Source: Pascua guehoae (taxonomy: Eukaryota > Basidiomycota > Tremellomycetes > Trichosporonales > Trichosporonaceae). From it: 64,000 nucleotides of DNA. Both the position numbers and the translations under genes were made by a program. Shown here piece after piece: positions 21,773-32,750 of this stretch. The first letter of the stretch is position 1; each line of letters opens with the position of its first letter. The stretch is from assembly GCA_001600415.1 (NCBI GenBank), contig BCJX01000002.1:2639553-2703552 (forward strand), in the 5' to 3' direction. Below the pieces are notes generated by a model. That model had not been told where the DNA came from and searched no databases. It saw nothing but the letters and a program-made list of their open reading frames with translations.

Positions 21773-23276
21773 ATGACAGACTGGCTCTCTGACGCAAACG
21801 ACGCCCTTAGCCTCCGTCTAGGTGAGCAAACAACCACACCAGCCACTGACGTTAGTACGCGCACCGCCCGACGCGGCAGTGCTCGAGGGCGACGAGCGCG
21901 TTGTCATTGAGCCCTTTCACCCCGACTTTACGTACCCCATCTTTGGCGACCAGGAGAAGGTCTTTGGCTACGAGGGACTAGAGATTAAGGTGTGCTGGCT
22001 TGTCCCTCGGGCAGTTGCGACTCGGGTGTCGGGTGCTGACCATGACCACAGCTGCACTTTGCATCTGGAAGTCTCAAGCAGTACCTTCACATCGCCTACG
22101 AGGAAAAGATTGACTCGGAGGACACACCCGCCGACGACATTGAGGGCACGCTCTACAAATTTATTCCGTCAGACTATACAAAGTCCAAGGTTGCATTTGA
22201 CGCGACTGTCGCTGCGGACGCGGTCGAATTCAAGCCCCTCGGCGACAAGATTGCGAGCTATACGCGAGCGGCGGCCACGGGAAAGGGCAAGGGCAAGGCG
22301 AACGGCGGACCGGCTCCTGCGGAGGATGCAGACGACGCGGTCGTGTACGAAATGTACAAGGTGGGCACGAGTGCTGGGGGGAGAGCCAGCCAATTTGGCA
22401 CTGACATGCCCCTCTGCAGACAACATGGAGCACGCCAGGCTTCCGCGAGTACCACCGCCGCATGCAGGTCTTCATTCTCCTCTTTATCGAGGGCGGGAGC
22501 TATGTGCACGAGGACGAGGACGCTTGGGAGTTTATCACATTGTGAGCGCGCCGCCATCCATCGGGCGCGTGGCTGACAGCAGGTTTGAACGTCGCAAACG
22601 CCCAGACTCGGAGGTATTCACGTACCACTTTGTCGGCTACACGTCCGTGTACCCGTTTTGGTGCTTCCCAGAGCACGTGCGGCTGCGTCTGAGCCAGTTT
22701 GTTATTCTCCCGCCCTACCAGCACGAGGGACATGGATGTGAGTATCCCCCCAAAGTACTCGAGTATTGCTAACCACCAGCACATCTGTACTCTGCGCTCT
22801 TCCAGGACATGCTCAAGCGGCCCGAAGTCGCCGAGCTCACAGTCGAGGACCCAGCAGAGGCATTCGAGGACCTGCGCGACCGCAACGACCTGCGCTTCCT
22901 CATCGCAGAGGGCATTCCAGAGGACCCTCTATTCAACGAGGGTGTGGGCGCCGAGACGCGTGGCCCGCGGCACAAGTGGGAGGCCGAGGTGCGCAAAAAG
23001 TACAAGATTGCCCAGCGCCAGTTTGATCGCCTACTCGAAATGCTTCTCCTCCGCCAACTCGACCGCAAGGACACAGCAAAGGTCAAGGCGTACCGTCTGC
23101 AGGTCAAGGCACGGTTGTACCGCTTCAACTATGTGGGTGATGCGCGCTGAACGCCGCTGACCCATCAGGAAATGCTGTCGCAGATGACCCCAGAGGAGCG
23201 CAAGGACGCGCTAGCCAAGACGTACGACTCGGTTGTTGAGGACTATGACCGCATTCTCGCCATGACGTTCCATTAG
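21773..23276 (+). CDS. HAT1: Histone acetyltransferase type B catalytic subunit
   Basis: Exons 21773-21821, 21856-21989, 22052-22360, 22420-22541, 22583-22737, 22780-23132 and 23169-23276 give 409 aa. Hat1 acetylates newly made histone H4 (K5, K12) before chromatin assembly. Recognisable parts are FHPDFTYPIFGDQEKVFGYE in the N-terminal domain, HRRMQVFILLFIEGGSYV, FTYHFVGYTSVYPFWCFP, then the acetyl-CoA region RLRLSQFVILPPYQHEGHG (the Q/R-x-x-G-x-G/A type loop), followed by HLYSALFQDML and the FEDLRDRND block. A Gly/Lys-rich low-complexity insert (GKGKGKANGG, about residue 144) precedes the core. Confidence 0.93.
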
Positions 23277-23417
23277 AAAAGTGACGCGCCGGGAGTAGTG
23301 CCGTAGACAGCTGGTCTGGGACCACAGACGGCCGCAATGACATAGGTTGAAGATGATGATATGCACATGAGAGCCTACTATTAGAGCACAATGCCAGCCG
23401 CTCCTCTGCCCCCGAAT

Positions 23418-24683
23418 CTATCCCTCGACCTTCCAGAGCGCGCGCGAGCGCCTAGGCTTGCGGGTGATGGTAACGGCCATACCGTCGCCTTCAGGCTTGA
23501 GCGCGAGAACCACGCTCTCCTCCATCTGCGCGCCACCCGCGGCCTGGGCGAGCTTCTTGCGCTGGGCAATGGCGCGCTTGGCAAACGCAAAGCGGTCCTG
23601 CATGAACGGGATCGGGAGATCGGGCGACTCGACGCACGTCTTGAACAGGTCGAACGGGAGGGGAACATAGGCAGCCAGCAGGCGCGGGTCGGTCTGGGGT
23701 CCACCGGCCGGCGCGTCGGCCTGGAGCTGGGTAGGGAGCGAGCGGAGGAGAAAGTCGACAACGTTCTGGCGCAGCCTTGACGACAGCTCGCCATAGGGGT
23801 TGCCCGCGTTCGCCCAGCTCGACTGGCCCCCCACCGACTGCCGGCCAATAGCACCGGGACCGACAGAGCCAAACGCAAACCCGTTGGCAGCGGGTAAGCT
23901 CTCGCCCAGCCAGCGGACGTAGTCGCCCACATTGTCTGCCGAGATGGCGCCGGCGCACACAGCGTACGCTGCTTCTGCGAGGTCCGGGAGGCCAAAGAGG
24001 TACGCCGCCGCCATGACTGCCCGCGCGTTTGTGGGGGTCACAAACTGGGATGAGGGAGCTGCCGTCAGTGGGAGAGCAGGGCTCGCAATGGGGGCCTGGT
24101 AATGGCTTACCATAGAGGTGCTGGAGAACAAGATAGATGGCCTGAGCGTCAGCGCCGGTTGGCTGTGTCGCCCGCGTAGCCGCCGACTTACCTCCTGTGT
24201 AATGTTGTCGTCAGTAAACGACAGGTGGATCGTGGTACCCGGAAGCGAGCTGTCAAGGAGGTGGGCGAGGTACGGGCTGCGTGCCAGGATGACTGTGATA
24301 TCAGCAGCGGTTTCCTCGGGGAGCGATGTGCTCGCGCCTGGCTGTGCGGGGACGTACTGCGGTGGAGCTGAAGGGAAGACTCGAAGAAGACGATGCGCAC
24401 ATCAGCCCAGTGCTGGTGCATAAATCCCGTGTTGAACAGGTACCCCTGGAGGTTGACGGCAAAGGCGGTCGGGTCGACGCTGAGATGTTAGCGGCTGCGA
24501 ACCGGTGCGTCACCATCCGCATTAGGACGATGTGGTGGCAACGTTGACGTTGCTCGCTCACCCAGCCTTGGAGCTCTCGCCCTCGGTGCCGTTGAGCGTG
24601 CTCGGCTGCGTCGTGGGGACAACATGCGAGCTGGACGAGTAGGTCGTAGCTGGGGTGGTCGTGCCGGGGGAAGGAGAAGCCAT
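23418..24683 (-). CDS. BTB/POZ-like domain protein, unknown role
   Basis: Exons 24683-24562, 24479-24358, 24292-24192, 24141-24111 and 24058-23418 give 338 aa. A Ser/Thr-rich 40-residue start is followed by a BTB-like core: LFNTGFMHQHWADVRIVF, LHRIILARSPYLAHLLDS (the hallmark HR-x-I/L-x-ARSPYL block, created by a splice at 24358/24292), IHLSFTDDNITQEAIYLVLQ, and helices FVTPTNARAVMAAAYLFGLP. The C-terminal half has no motif I know. Such proteins often act as cullin-3 adaptors, but without a second domain the role here is open. It ends 141 bp from the convergent HAT1 gene. Confidence 0.72.
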
Positions 24684-25354
24684 GGTGTATGGGCAGTGTT
24701 GGGCGGCAGTGAACGAAGTGGAGTGGAGGATCAGTCGGCGCGCGTCCTGCGCGGTTGGGTCGAGTGTGTGCTGTATGGGTGCGTGCGATGGATATGCTGG
24801 GGGCGAGGTGCTGCCTTTGTTGTCGTGCGATGAGACTTGTTTGTGTGTGGTGATTGATGAAACGATGCAAAGGGACAGAGAATGATATGAGATGCGATTG
24901 TGCTAGACTTTGATGCAACGATGAGAGAGATGGAGGAGGGAGAGAGAGAGGACGGACAGGTGGACCCAGCCAGCCAGCCAGCGTCAGACTGCAGCCAGGG
25001 TCGTGAGTAGTGGGTGTGGGGAAAATGAACCAACCGAAAAGAACTTGTCCAGGTCCAAAGTTGCCGCCGCCGCTCACCCTGCGGCCTGCACTGCGCCGCC
25101 TGACCGACCGCCTGACCCGCCTGGCACGCACGCCGAATTGCACTCGACGCCGAATTCAATCAATCAATCAATCTGATCGGCTACGAGTGACAGCCAACTC
25201 GTATTGACACTCATCCTTTCGTCATTGCTTCCTTGCTTGCCGTCCTCGTTGCTTCTGCTCGTCCACAACTCTCCATCAACACGTCCATCTCGTCTATGCG
25301 AGAGACGCCGGTACGAGCACTAGCACTAGCACGACCCACCCACCACCGATTGCG
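24684..25354. promoter_or_regulatory. Divergent promoter, BTB-like gene / YSH1
   Basis: A 671-bp spacer with G/A-rich tracts (24925-24960) and ATCA repeats at about 25160-25170. No gene was seen. Confidence 0.45.
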
Positions 25355-27911
25355 ATGAGCCACCACCGTCGTCGGCACCGCGCGCCAGCGGCCCCAGTCC
25401 GCGTCGTCGAGCCCGGTGCAAAGGGCGACGATGCCCCATCGCTCAGTGTTACCATGCTGGGTGCGGGACAGGAGGTCGGCCGCTCGTGCTGTGTCATCCA
25501 GCACCGCGGAAAGACGATTGTTTGCGATGCGGGTCTTCATCCCGCATACCCCGGTCTCGGAGGGCTGCCGTTCATCGACGAGCTCGACTGGTCCACAGTG
25601 GACGCCATCCTTGTCACACAGTGAGGCGCAAGAGCCCCTTTGAAGGGCGGTGATGGGAGCATGGAGAACAAGACTAACGGTAGTTTCCATGTTGACCACG
25701 CTGCGGCTCTTCCATACATTATGGAAAAGGTTGGTCCTATTGACACCAAAACATTAACGAGCTCACTGTGCAGACAAATTTCCGTGATGGGAAAGGAAAA
25801 GTGTACATGACCCACGCGACCAAGGCCATCTACGGCCTCACCATGATCGACACGGCCCGTATCAAGTGGGTCCCCCCATCACTGTCCCCCACGCTGACCC
25901 GTCAGCGACCAGAATGCCGAGGCCGCGGGGCGACTCTACAACGAGGCAGACGTCCAGGCGTCATGGCAGAACACGATTGCTGTCGACTACCACCAGGACA
26001 TTGTCGTGTCTGGTGGCCTGCGCTTCACACCATACCATGCGGGTCACGTCCTTGGAGCGTCCATGTTCCTCATCGAGATTGCTGGGCTGAAGGTTTTGTA
26101 CACGGGCGATTACTCGCGCGAGGAGGATCGCCATCTTGTCATTGCCGAGGTGCCGCCCATCAAGCCAGACGTCATGATCTGCGAGAGCACATTCGGTGTG
26201 CACACACTACCTGACCGCAAGGAAAAGGAAGAGCAGTTTACGAGTGAGTCTGATCTGCTCCGCCCATGCTTACTCGTAGCGCTCGTGGGGAATATCGTGC
26301 GCCGCGGGGGAAAGGTGCTCATGCCGATTCCATCATTTGGCAATGGCCAGGAGTTGGCATTGCTGCTGGACGAGTACTGGAACGAACACCCCGAGCTCCA
26401 AGGAGTACCAATCTACTTCGCATCAGGCCTCTTCCAGCGTGGTATGAAGGTGTACAAGACGTACGTGCACACGATGAACGCCAACATTCGGTCACGATTC
26501 GCCCGACGCGACAACCCGTTCGACTTCAAGTATGTCAAGTGGCTGAGGGACCCGAAGCGACTGGACCACAAGCAGCCGTGTGTGGTGATGGCGTCGGCGC
26601 AGTTTATGAGCTTTGGCCTCAGTCGAGAGCTGCTGGAAGAGTGGGCGCCGGATCCGAAGAACGGCGTGATTGTCACTGGCTACTCGATCGAGGGTACAAT
26701 GGCGCGCACACTGCTCGGCGAACCAGATCACATCGAATCGCTGCGGGGAGGACATAACATCCCGCGTCGGTGTACAGTCAAGGAGATTTCGTTTGGCGCG
26801 CACGTCGACTATGCGCAAAACTCGCGCTTCATCCAGGAGGTCGGCGCGCAGCACATTGTCCTCGTGCACGGAGAGGCGTCGCAGATGGGCCGTCTGCGTG
26901 CCGCCTTGCGTGACACGTACGCGATGCGCGGGCAGGAGATCAACATTCACACGCCAAAGAACCTCGAGCCACTGACGCTCACATTCCGCGCCGAGCGCAT
27001 TGTCAAGGCCATTGGATCATTGGCCGAGGAACGTCCCACGCACGGCGCATTGGTCAAGGGGTTGCTCGTGTCAAAGGACTTTTCCTACACACTGCTCGAC
27101 CCAAAGGACCTGCACGACTTTACAGGTCTGAGCACGAGCAATATTGTCCAGAAGCAGAGCCTCCCGATCGGAGTCGACTGGGCCGTCGTCCGCTGGCATC
27201 TCGAGGGCATGTACGGCGAGGTGGAAGAGGGACACGACGACGAGGGCCGTGAGATGATGACTGTGAGTCGAGGCAGTGGAAGTACAGTTTGACTGACAAC
27301 CAGGTGATGAATGCTGTGCGCGTGGTGCGCATCTCGGACGTCGAGGTCCAGATGCAGTGGAACTCGAACACGAGCAATGATATGATTGCCGACTCTGCCC
27401 TCGTCGTCCTGCTCGGCATCGACGCGAGCCCAGCAACTGTTAAGCGTGAGTTTTGCCCCGCTGCCCTGATTGAGCCCCACTGCTAACCCTAGTTACGACC
27501 AACCCTCACCCCCATGCGCACCATCACCACGAGAGCGGCGAGGACAACTCGGAGTTTGAGACGTTGCACATGTTCTTGGAGGCACACTTTGGCGAAGTGA
27601 CCGAGGCTGCAGCCGCCGTGGCAGATGGCGCAGACGACGACCTGCTCGTCATGAAGGTGACCGTCGACGGAGTAGAGGCCACTGTCGACCTCATCTCTAT
27701 GGTACGTCTGGCTGAAGGCCGTCTCTCATACCCCACGTTTGAATCTCAACTAACCAAGCAGAAAGTCGAGTCCGAGTCGGACGACCTACGGAAACGCGTC
27801 GAGGCTGTGGTTGAGATGGCGCTCACGACCATGACACCCCTGAGTCGACTGTTTGCAGGACAGGGTCTCGAAGAGGTCCGGGAGGAGGAAAAGGAGACAG
27901 CAGCTGCATAG
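25355..27911 (+). CDS. YSH1: mRNA 3'-end-processing endonuclease, CPSF-73 family
   Basis: Eight exons (25355-25620, 25684-25729, 25774-25865, 25906-26243, 26280-27262, 27304-27445, 27493-27701, 27762-27911) give 741 aa. This metallo-beta-lactamase/beta-CASP nuclease cuts pre-mRNA before polyadenylation in the CPF complex. Visible are LGAGQEVGRSC, DAGLHPAYPGLGGLPFIDE, motif 2 HFHVDHAA (completed by a splice), PYHAGHVLGASMF (motif 3), LYTGDYSREEDRHL (motif 4 Asp), GYSIEGTMAR, SFGAHVDYAQN, and LVHGEASQMGRLR. The C-terminal Ysh1 region has a His-rich patch. The position where relatives have FALGRAQE reads PSFGNGQE. The 36-nt intron 26244-26279 is in frame without stops and removed only by analogy. 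Confidence 0.94.
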
Positions 27912-28331
27912 GGGTGTGAGATGGTAGACGTGAGAAGTGCCGTAGAGGTGAGAGAAGTGGACACGCTGGTTAAGCACCATTGGCTGCACCAGTCGAAGTT
28001 ACAGTGGTGGCTGCCGATGTGGAGATCAGTAGAGCAGCAATGTAAACACATTCTAGAGCATGTTGGCGAAAGGCTGCATACCGCACGAAACCGTACACGA
28101 ACAAAGCATGTGCGGTGGCTTGAGCTACGATGTGGATGGCGAGGCTACGCCCGGTCGTGCGCTGAGCTTAAGGAACACGTCCGCAAGGGAAGCTGTGCAC
28201 GGGTTGTGCACTCAGTGAAGACAAAGGTTAGTATTTATCCTTGTTGTCCAAAGGCCTTGTCGTGCAGTATAGAGTACAACGCTGGCAATACACCAACAGC
28301 ATATCTCTATCTAATCTACAGTGTGCTTGAT
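27912..28331. other. Convergent intergenic region
   Basis: This holds the 3' flanks of YSH1 and of the acidic-tailed gene. A 312-codon plus-strand frame over 27921-28859 runs antisense to the latter and has no family features. Confidence 0.5.
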
Positions 28332-29557
28332 CTACTCGTCACCCTCGGTGGCAGGCGTTCCACTGTCGCCGTCCTCGTCGTCATCCTCATCATCCTCGTC
28401 GTCATCCTCATCATCCGAGATGGCGTACCGGAAAACCACTCCTTCAGCCCTCTTCTTCTTCCTCCACTTCTTTTCCCACCCTACCGGGTCTTTCTCCTTC
28501 ATTTCCCACCATTCATCAAACCCCACGGGGTTTTCGGGCACCGGCAGTCCCCTCACGGTGCGCTTCCACATCTCCTCGTCGTACGCCTCTGGATCTCTGT
28601 CGAAGGAGGACTGTTGAAACTCATTGCAGGGATAAACGCCCGACTCGCTGTGCCGAACGCCATGGTCGGAGACTGTGGAGCGGATATCGACCACAATGTC
28701 CAACTCTGTGAGATTGTCCGACACGGCCGACCACGCCTCTGCCATCTCGATGACCGGGTGCGACTTTCCGTACACGCCAAACGTTCCGTAGAGCCAAAAG
28801 CAACTCTTTTGGGGGCCGTCAAGCCGATCGGGGAATGCAATTCGCACGTTGGTCTGTAGTCAGCAGTTGTGGATGTTGGATACGCACGTAGATGACGTTG
28901 AATCGAGAAAAGTTCCAGCTGTCCTTTGTCCAGTAAAAGTCCCTGATGTCGAGACCCAGCTGCGGGAACTGTTTGGTCCGAATCAAGCTCGCCAGCCAAG
29001 GATAGTGCGGGAAACACTCCACGTCTTCGGGGGAGATGTCGACAGCCTCCATCCAAAGACCGCATTCCTTTGACTCCGAGGCCCGGACAAGCTCTCGCAG
29101 ACCGTCGGCAACGAGCTCCAAGCGGGGAGTGTATGGCTCAGTCTCAACGAGTAAGACGCTACCATTCCACTGTGGGTCATCGGGAAACTCTTGACACTTG
29201 AGCACCATGCCGATGCATTCGAGGTACGCCTGAACGTCGATAGGTTGCCTAACGTCAGCGCTGCCTGCCATCTAACCCCGTATCCAAATGCACCCGGCAC
29301 GATGGCGGTTACCTCTTACAACATTGTCTTGCCTCTTAGCACTCACCGATCTGGTGGGATGGTCAGGTTGATGATATAGTCCTCTGGATTCGATGACCCC
29401 GTGAAGTACGGCTCCACCTCAGGCTCGCGGTCTGGAGTGTCCCTGTGGGTTGCTCAGCTCTGAACAGTTGCCATACCTACGGTGAGTTTTCAGCCTGCGG
29501 ATCGGTTGGCACCGAAACGGCTGGGTCGGCCGGGACGAGCGATGAAGAGCCGGTCAT
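28332..29557 (-). CDS. Uncharacterised protein with acidic C-terminus
   Basis: Exons 29557-29481, 29442-29347, 29248-28888 and 28853-28332 give 351 aa. I do not recognise a family. The first intron uses donor GTAGGT. The middle looks like a globular alpha/beta domain (YLECIGMVLKCQEFPDDPQW, VETEPYTPRLELVADGLREL, WNFSRFNVIYTNVRIAFPDR). A Trp/Lys-rich segment (DEWWEMKEKDPVGWEKKW) follows. The tail is a run of about 20 Asp/Glu residues ending TPATEGDE. Acidic tails are common in chromatin and ribosome-biogenesis factors, but nothing else points there. The gene is divergent from the PIN-like gene. Confidence 0.7.
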
Positions 29558-30205
29558 TGTCTGCCCGGGGCGGGGTAGTAGTAGTGGTGGGTTTCGTGTG
29601 GATGGCAGAGATCAGAGAACTATCCGGTGGCAAAGTATGGATGTGCCGTTCTTGAGGACAGTGGTGTAAACAAGGCAAGATGGTAAACAAACGGTACGAA
29701 CGAAGCCAGAGGCAACCTGCCAGCCAGCAGCCAGCAGCCAGGCGGGCAAGGGGGAGGTAGCCAGGCACGGGCTGTGTACACATCCACCATCCCGTCTGCA
29801 AAAGGCCAAAGGACTTTGACTGACTGCACACTTGGCCTGCAGGCTGCAGGCCTTTCGTCGCGCTCCCGATACAGGCACCACATCGCCTTTTTTTTTTCAC
29901 CGCCACCACCCCCCCCCCCCCCCCCCCCCAATGTCGTTTCACGTTGGCGTGCCAAACTACTACGCTACACAGCACTTGGAGTCTATTCACTCCCAAGTGT
30001 TTCCTCTATCCCTCTTCAGCAACATCGCCACCCCCTCTTCCGCAAACACTTCTCCGTTTTACGCACAGCCATATCGCACAGCACTTCCACGGCGGCACCT
30101 TGTGCTGCACTTTGCACAGCACACACGACAGTATCTCTGCAAAGTACTTATGGTATTAAATAGGCTGACCGCCAACAGACCCCCTTCCACTCACTTGTTC
30201 TCATC
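29558..30205. promoter_or_regulatory. Divergent spacer with poly-C tract
   Basis: A 648-bp spacer holds T9 (about 29889-29897) and a 21-bp C tract at 29909-29929. A TATTAAATA-like element at about 30153 lies 50 bp before the PIN-like ATG. Confidence 0.45.
29909..29929. repeat. Poly-C tract (C21)
   Basis: A homopolymer of 21 C residues, a likely site of length error in the assembly. Confidence 0.9.
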
Positions 30206-32428
30206 ATGACCCAGCCTTCAGCTCACCATCAACATGTGCAGCAGCAGCAGCCGATTGGCCGGCCGCACACGGCTCCTTGGATCGACCATCTCATCGGCAG
30301 CTCTATTACCGAGCTTTGCAGGCCCACCGAGTCTGTCGGCAATCGCGACATCTACATCCTAAGCCCCCAGGTGCTACTGTCCGCCAACGTGGCCACCAGC
30401 AAGTACACCATGAGCGGCCCTACCAATAACGATCCGGTGTTTGCCTTCTCTTGGCTGGATAATCGCATCGACAACGACCTGAGCAAGATTGATATGGACA
30501 AGCCGCAGAACCAAAATCAAGCGACGCAGGATATCAAGGACACGTCTATGTCCGTGTTGAGCGCACTTCCAACCGTCGCGCGTGGGCGGCCCCGCGAGAC
30601 GGGTAGCTCTCGGCCCGCTGTCGGTGGATTATACCCTCGACAGATTTTCGAGAAGAATACTAGACAGACGGCAAGTGTTCATTGCCCATGGGGGACGGTG
30701 CTGACGGCTATTCAGCACCTGGAGCTCATCAACTTTCGAAACCTGACCCTCGATGAGCGGGCGTATGCCCGGGCAGCGGCTTACAACAATCTCGCCCAGG
30801 CGCTGTGTCACACATACGGCCACTGCAAGCGTGTTCTCCTGCTGGATACGAGCGATGCGTCTGATCAACTCGTCGAGCAATACCTGATTCACCACTTTCC
30901 ACACGTCGCTTGCGTGGTCCGCCCGAAACCCTCTGGCGGCTGGGGGTCGCATGGAGACCACGCGTCTCAAACGTGGTACAGGAAGGGCAACTCCAAGTCT
31001 GGTCGTCCGGACACTTGGGAGGACACGCTCAAGTCGACACCCAAACGTCAACTTCGGGGTGGTTTTGTCATCGCCATCGACACCAACACGGTATTTACGG
31101 ATCGCGACCGACGAAAGGCATTTAACCCGACAAAGCACCACCTTGGCGAGTACCTTCAATACGAGGGCAACACGGGCGATCCACTTATCAGCCTTCGGTT
31201 TCCGGCAAACGCAGAGCAGGAGGTGGATAAACTCGCCAACAAGGCAAACCGAAAGGGGGCCAAGCTGGTAGTTCCGACGGCTGGCTGGGGCCAAGATGTA
31301 ATCCTCGCGGAACCGGCTCGGCGCCGGCTTGCTCGCCATCCGAGCGGAAAGCCATGGCCGCCAGGCTGGGACAAGTCGCAAAATTCCAAGCTCGACGGCG
31401 ATACTCGCATTCGAATGACACTCTATGTCCATCCCAGCACTACCGACCAGATCATCCTCGTCACTGGAGACAATGGCCTCACGACGTCTGCTTGGCACTA
31501 CGACCAACCCGTGATCCACGTGCACGAAAGCCAGGCGATTGCAAAACGCAAGGCCAAGTGGGTCCTCCCTCGCACCGAGCAAGCGATCGCCAACCTCGCC
31601 ACCGGCGCCGTCCACGCATGGGCCGGCCGGGACGAGCCCGCTGTCCCTCCCGAGTCTTTCGAGCCAGCCTACCCCGCCCCTTCTTTTGCGGACCGCTTTG
31701 CCAGTCGTCCAGATCAGGCGACCCCCACGCCTCCCGCCCCAGCGTCGCGCGGTATCCCGACCGGCGGTCCTGGCCTCGCCGCAGCCCATACATCTCGGAG
31801 CTTTGCCAGCCAAAGTCGCGCCGTCCCAGCCCACACTTCCCGAGGCCAACCACAAACCTCCCGCGGTCCGCCCACCCAGACCCGTGGCCTCCCTGCACAC
31901 CACACGGCCTCCCACGGTCCCGGCTCCCAGGACCCAGACTCTTCTTGCTGGCCGTCGATCCTGCGTTTCAAAACCTGGACGTGGCCGCTGGGTGCATGCT
32001 GCTGCTGCTCGTGCTCGTCGTTCTGGTCATTCTGCTGCTTGCCGTGCTCGGCGGCGTGGTCATGCTGTTGCCGCCCGTGCGCACGTTCACAGAGCGGGGA
32101 CCAGGAGATGCTTCAGCACGGAGCCTACAGCACCGGTCCCAGCTTCGGACACGTCACCTACGACCACACAGCTCACGATTACACTCACGGTCCAGTATAC
32201 AGACAGGAATCGTACCAGCCCCATGGGTACGGACAGCAGCATCAAGGTTACCCGGCCTCCGCGCAGCAGCATCAAAGTTACCCCACTCGGGCGCAGCACC
32301 AGGCGTACACCCCCCGGCCGCCGATGGAGGCGCGCGCCCAGCCCCTCGCCTCTGACCCCCGTGGACAGTGGCCTGTGGGCCCGGGGGGACGGGGGGGATA
32401 CTCCCACAGGCACATGTATCGCGGATAA
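30206..32428 (+). CDS. Intronless 740-aa protein, PIN-like core, Cys-rich segment, prion-like tail
   Basis: A single uninterrupted frame of 740 aa, in contrast to its intron-rich neighbours. Q/H-rich N-terminus; alpha/beta core about residues 200-460 with RVLLLDTSDASD, GGFVIAIDTNTVF (Asp near 292) and IILVTGDNGL (Asp near 420). The last two resemble the first and later strands of PIN-type nucleases (weak inference). Residues 490-585 are Ser/Pro/Arg repeats (SRG, TSRG). Residues 597-629 are strikingly Cys-rich (about 12 Cys). The tail is rich in Y, G, Q and H (prion-like). Bases 31981-32079 in another frame encode an uncharged 33-residue hydrophobic stretch. A PIN-like RNA-binding or nuclease role is possible but unproven. 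Confidence 0.7.
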   Translation: MTQPSAHHQHVQQQQPIGRPHTAPWIDHLIGSSITELCRPTESVGNRDIYILSPQVLLSANVATSKYTMSGPTNNDPVFAFSWLDNRIDNDLSKIDMDKPQNQNQATQDIKDTSMSVLSALPTVARGRPRETGSSRPAVGGLYPRQIFEKNTRQTASVHCPWGTVLTAIQHLELINFRNLTLDERAYARAAAYNNLAQALCHTYGHCKRVLLLDTSDASDQLVEQYLIHHFPHVACVVRPKPSGGWGSHGDHASQTWYRKGNSKSGRPDTWEDTLKSTPKRQLRGGFVIAIDTNTVFTDRDRRKAFNPTKHHLGEYLQYEGNTGDPLISLRFPANAEQEVDKLANKANRKGAKLVVPTAGWGQDVILAEPARRRLARHPSGKPWPPGWDKSQNSKLDGDTRIRMTLYVHPSTTDQIILVTGDNGLTTSAWHYDQPVIHVHESQAIAKRKAKWVLPRTEQAIANLATGAVHAWAGRDEPAVPPESFEPAYPAPSFADRFASRPDQATPTPPAPASRGIPTGGPGLAAAHTSRSFASQSRAVPAHTSRGQPQTSRGPPTQTRGLPAHHTASHGPGSQDPDSSCWPSILRFKTWTWPLGACCCCSCSSFWSFCCLPCSAAWSCCCRPCARSQSGDQEMLQHGAYSTGPSFGHVTYDHTAHDYTHGPVYRQESYQPHGYGQQHQGYPASAQQHQSYPTRAQHQAYTPRPPMEARAQPLASDPRGQWPVGPGGRGGYSHRHMYRG

Positions 32429-32750
32429 TAGAAGCCATAGACTCTATAGATGTAGACCTTGTAAACTAGTTGGTTGTACACAAACTGTTGGCGGTGGTGA
32501 ATGTTGTAATGTACCAGTGAGACAGTCGGTGCGAAGAGATGCTGCAAGCCGTGATTAGAATGCTGAGTGACTACCACGCTGGTCACGCAGGAACCGTGTC
32601 CCGTGGAGTGCAACTGCCACTCTTCAGGTGGTGACTCTGCGGGGACCCGCCTCCACCCGCCCACTCCCGACACTGAAGTGACTGCCCCCATCCACCCACG
32701 CTCATCCTCTCACCCCCTCCTCCTTCCGCGACCACGCCAAACTCCCCACC
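32429..32750. other. Intergenic spacer
   Basis: The 3' flank of the PIN-like gene and the short promoter of the SnoaL-like gene. Nothing distinct was seen. Confidence 0.5.

Noticed and set aside
23418..24683. Reading straight through 24357-24293 as exon (VPAQPGASTSLPEE-like peptide)
   Set aside because: It needs a frame shift relative to the upstream BTB exon, while splicing GTACGT to ACAG restores the LHRIILARSPYL block in frame.
27921..28859. A 312-codon plus-strand frame downstream of YSH1
   Set aside because: Much of it is the complement of the acidic-tailed gene (Asp/Glu codons read as Ser/Val/Ile runs), with no splice or family support.
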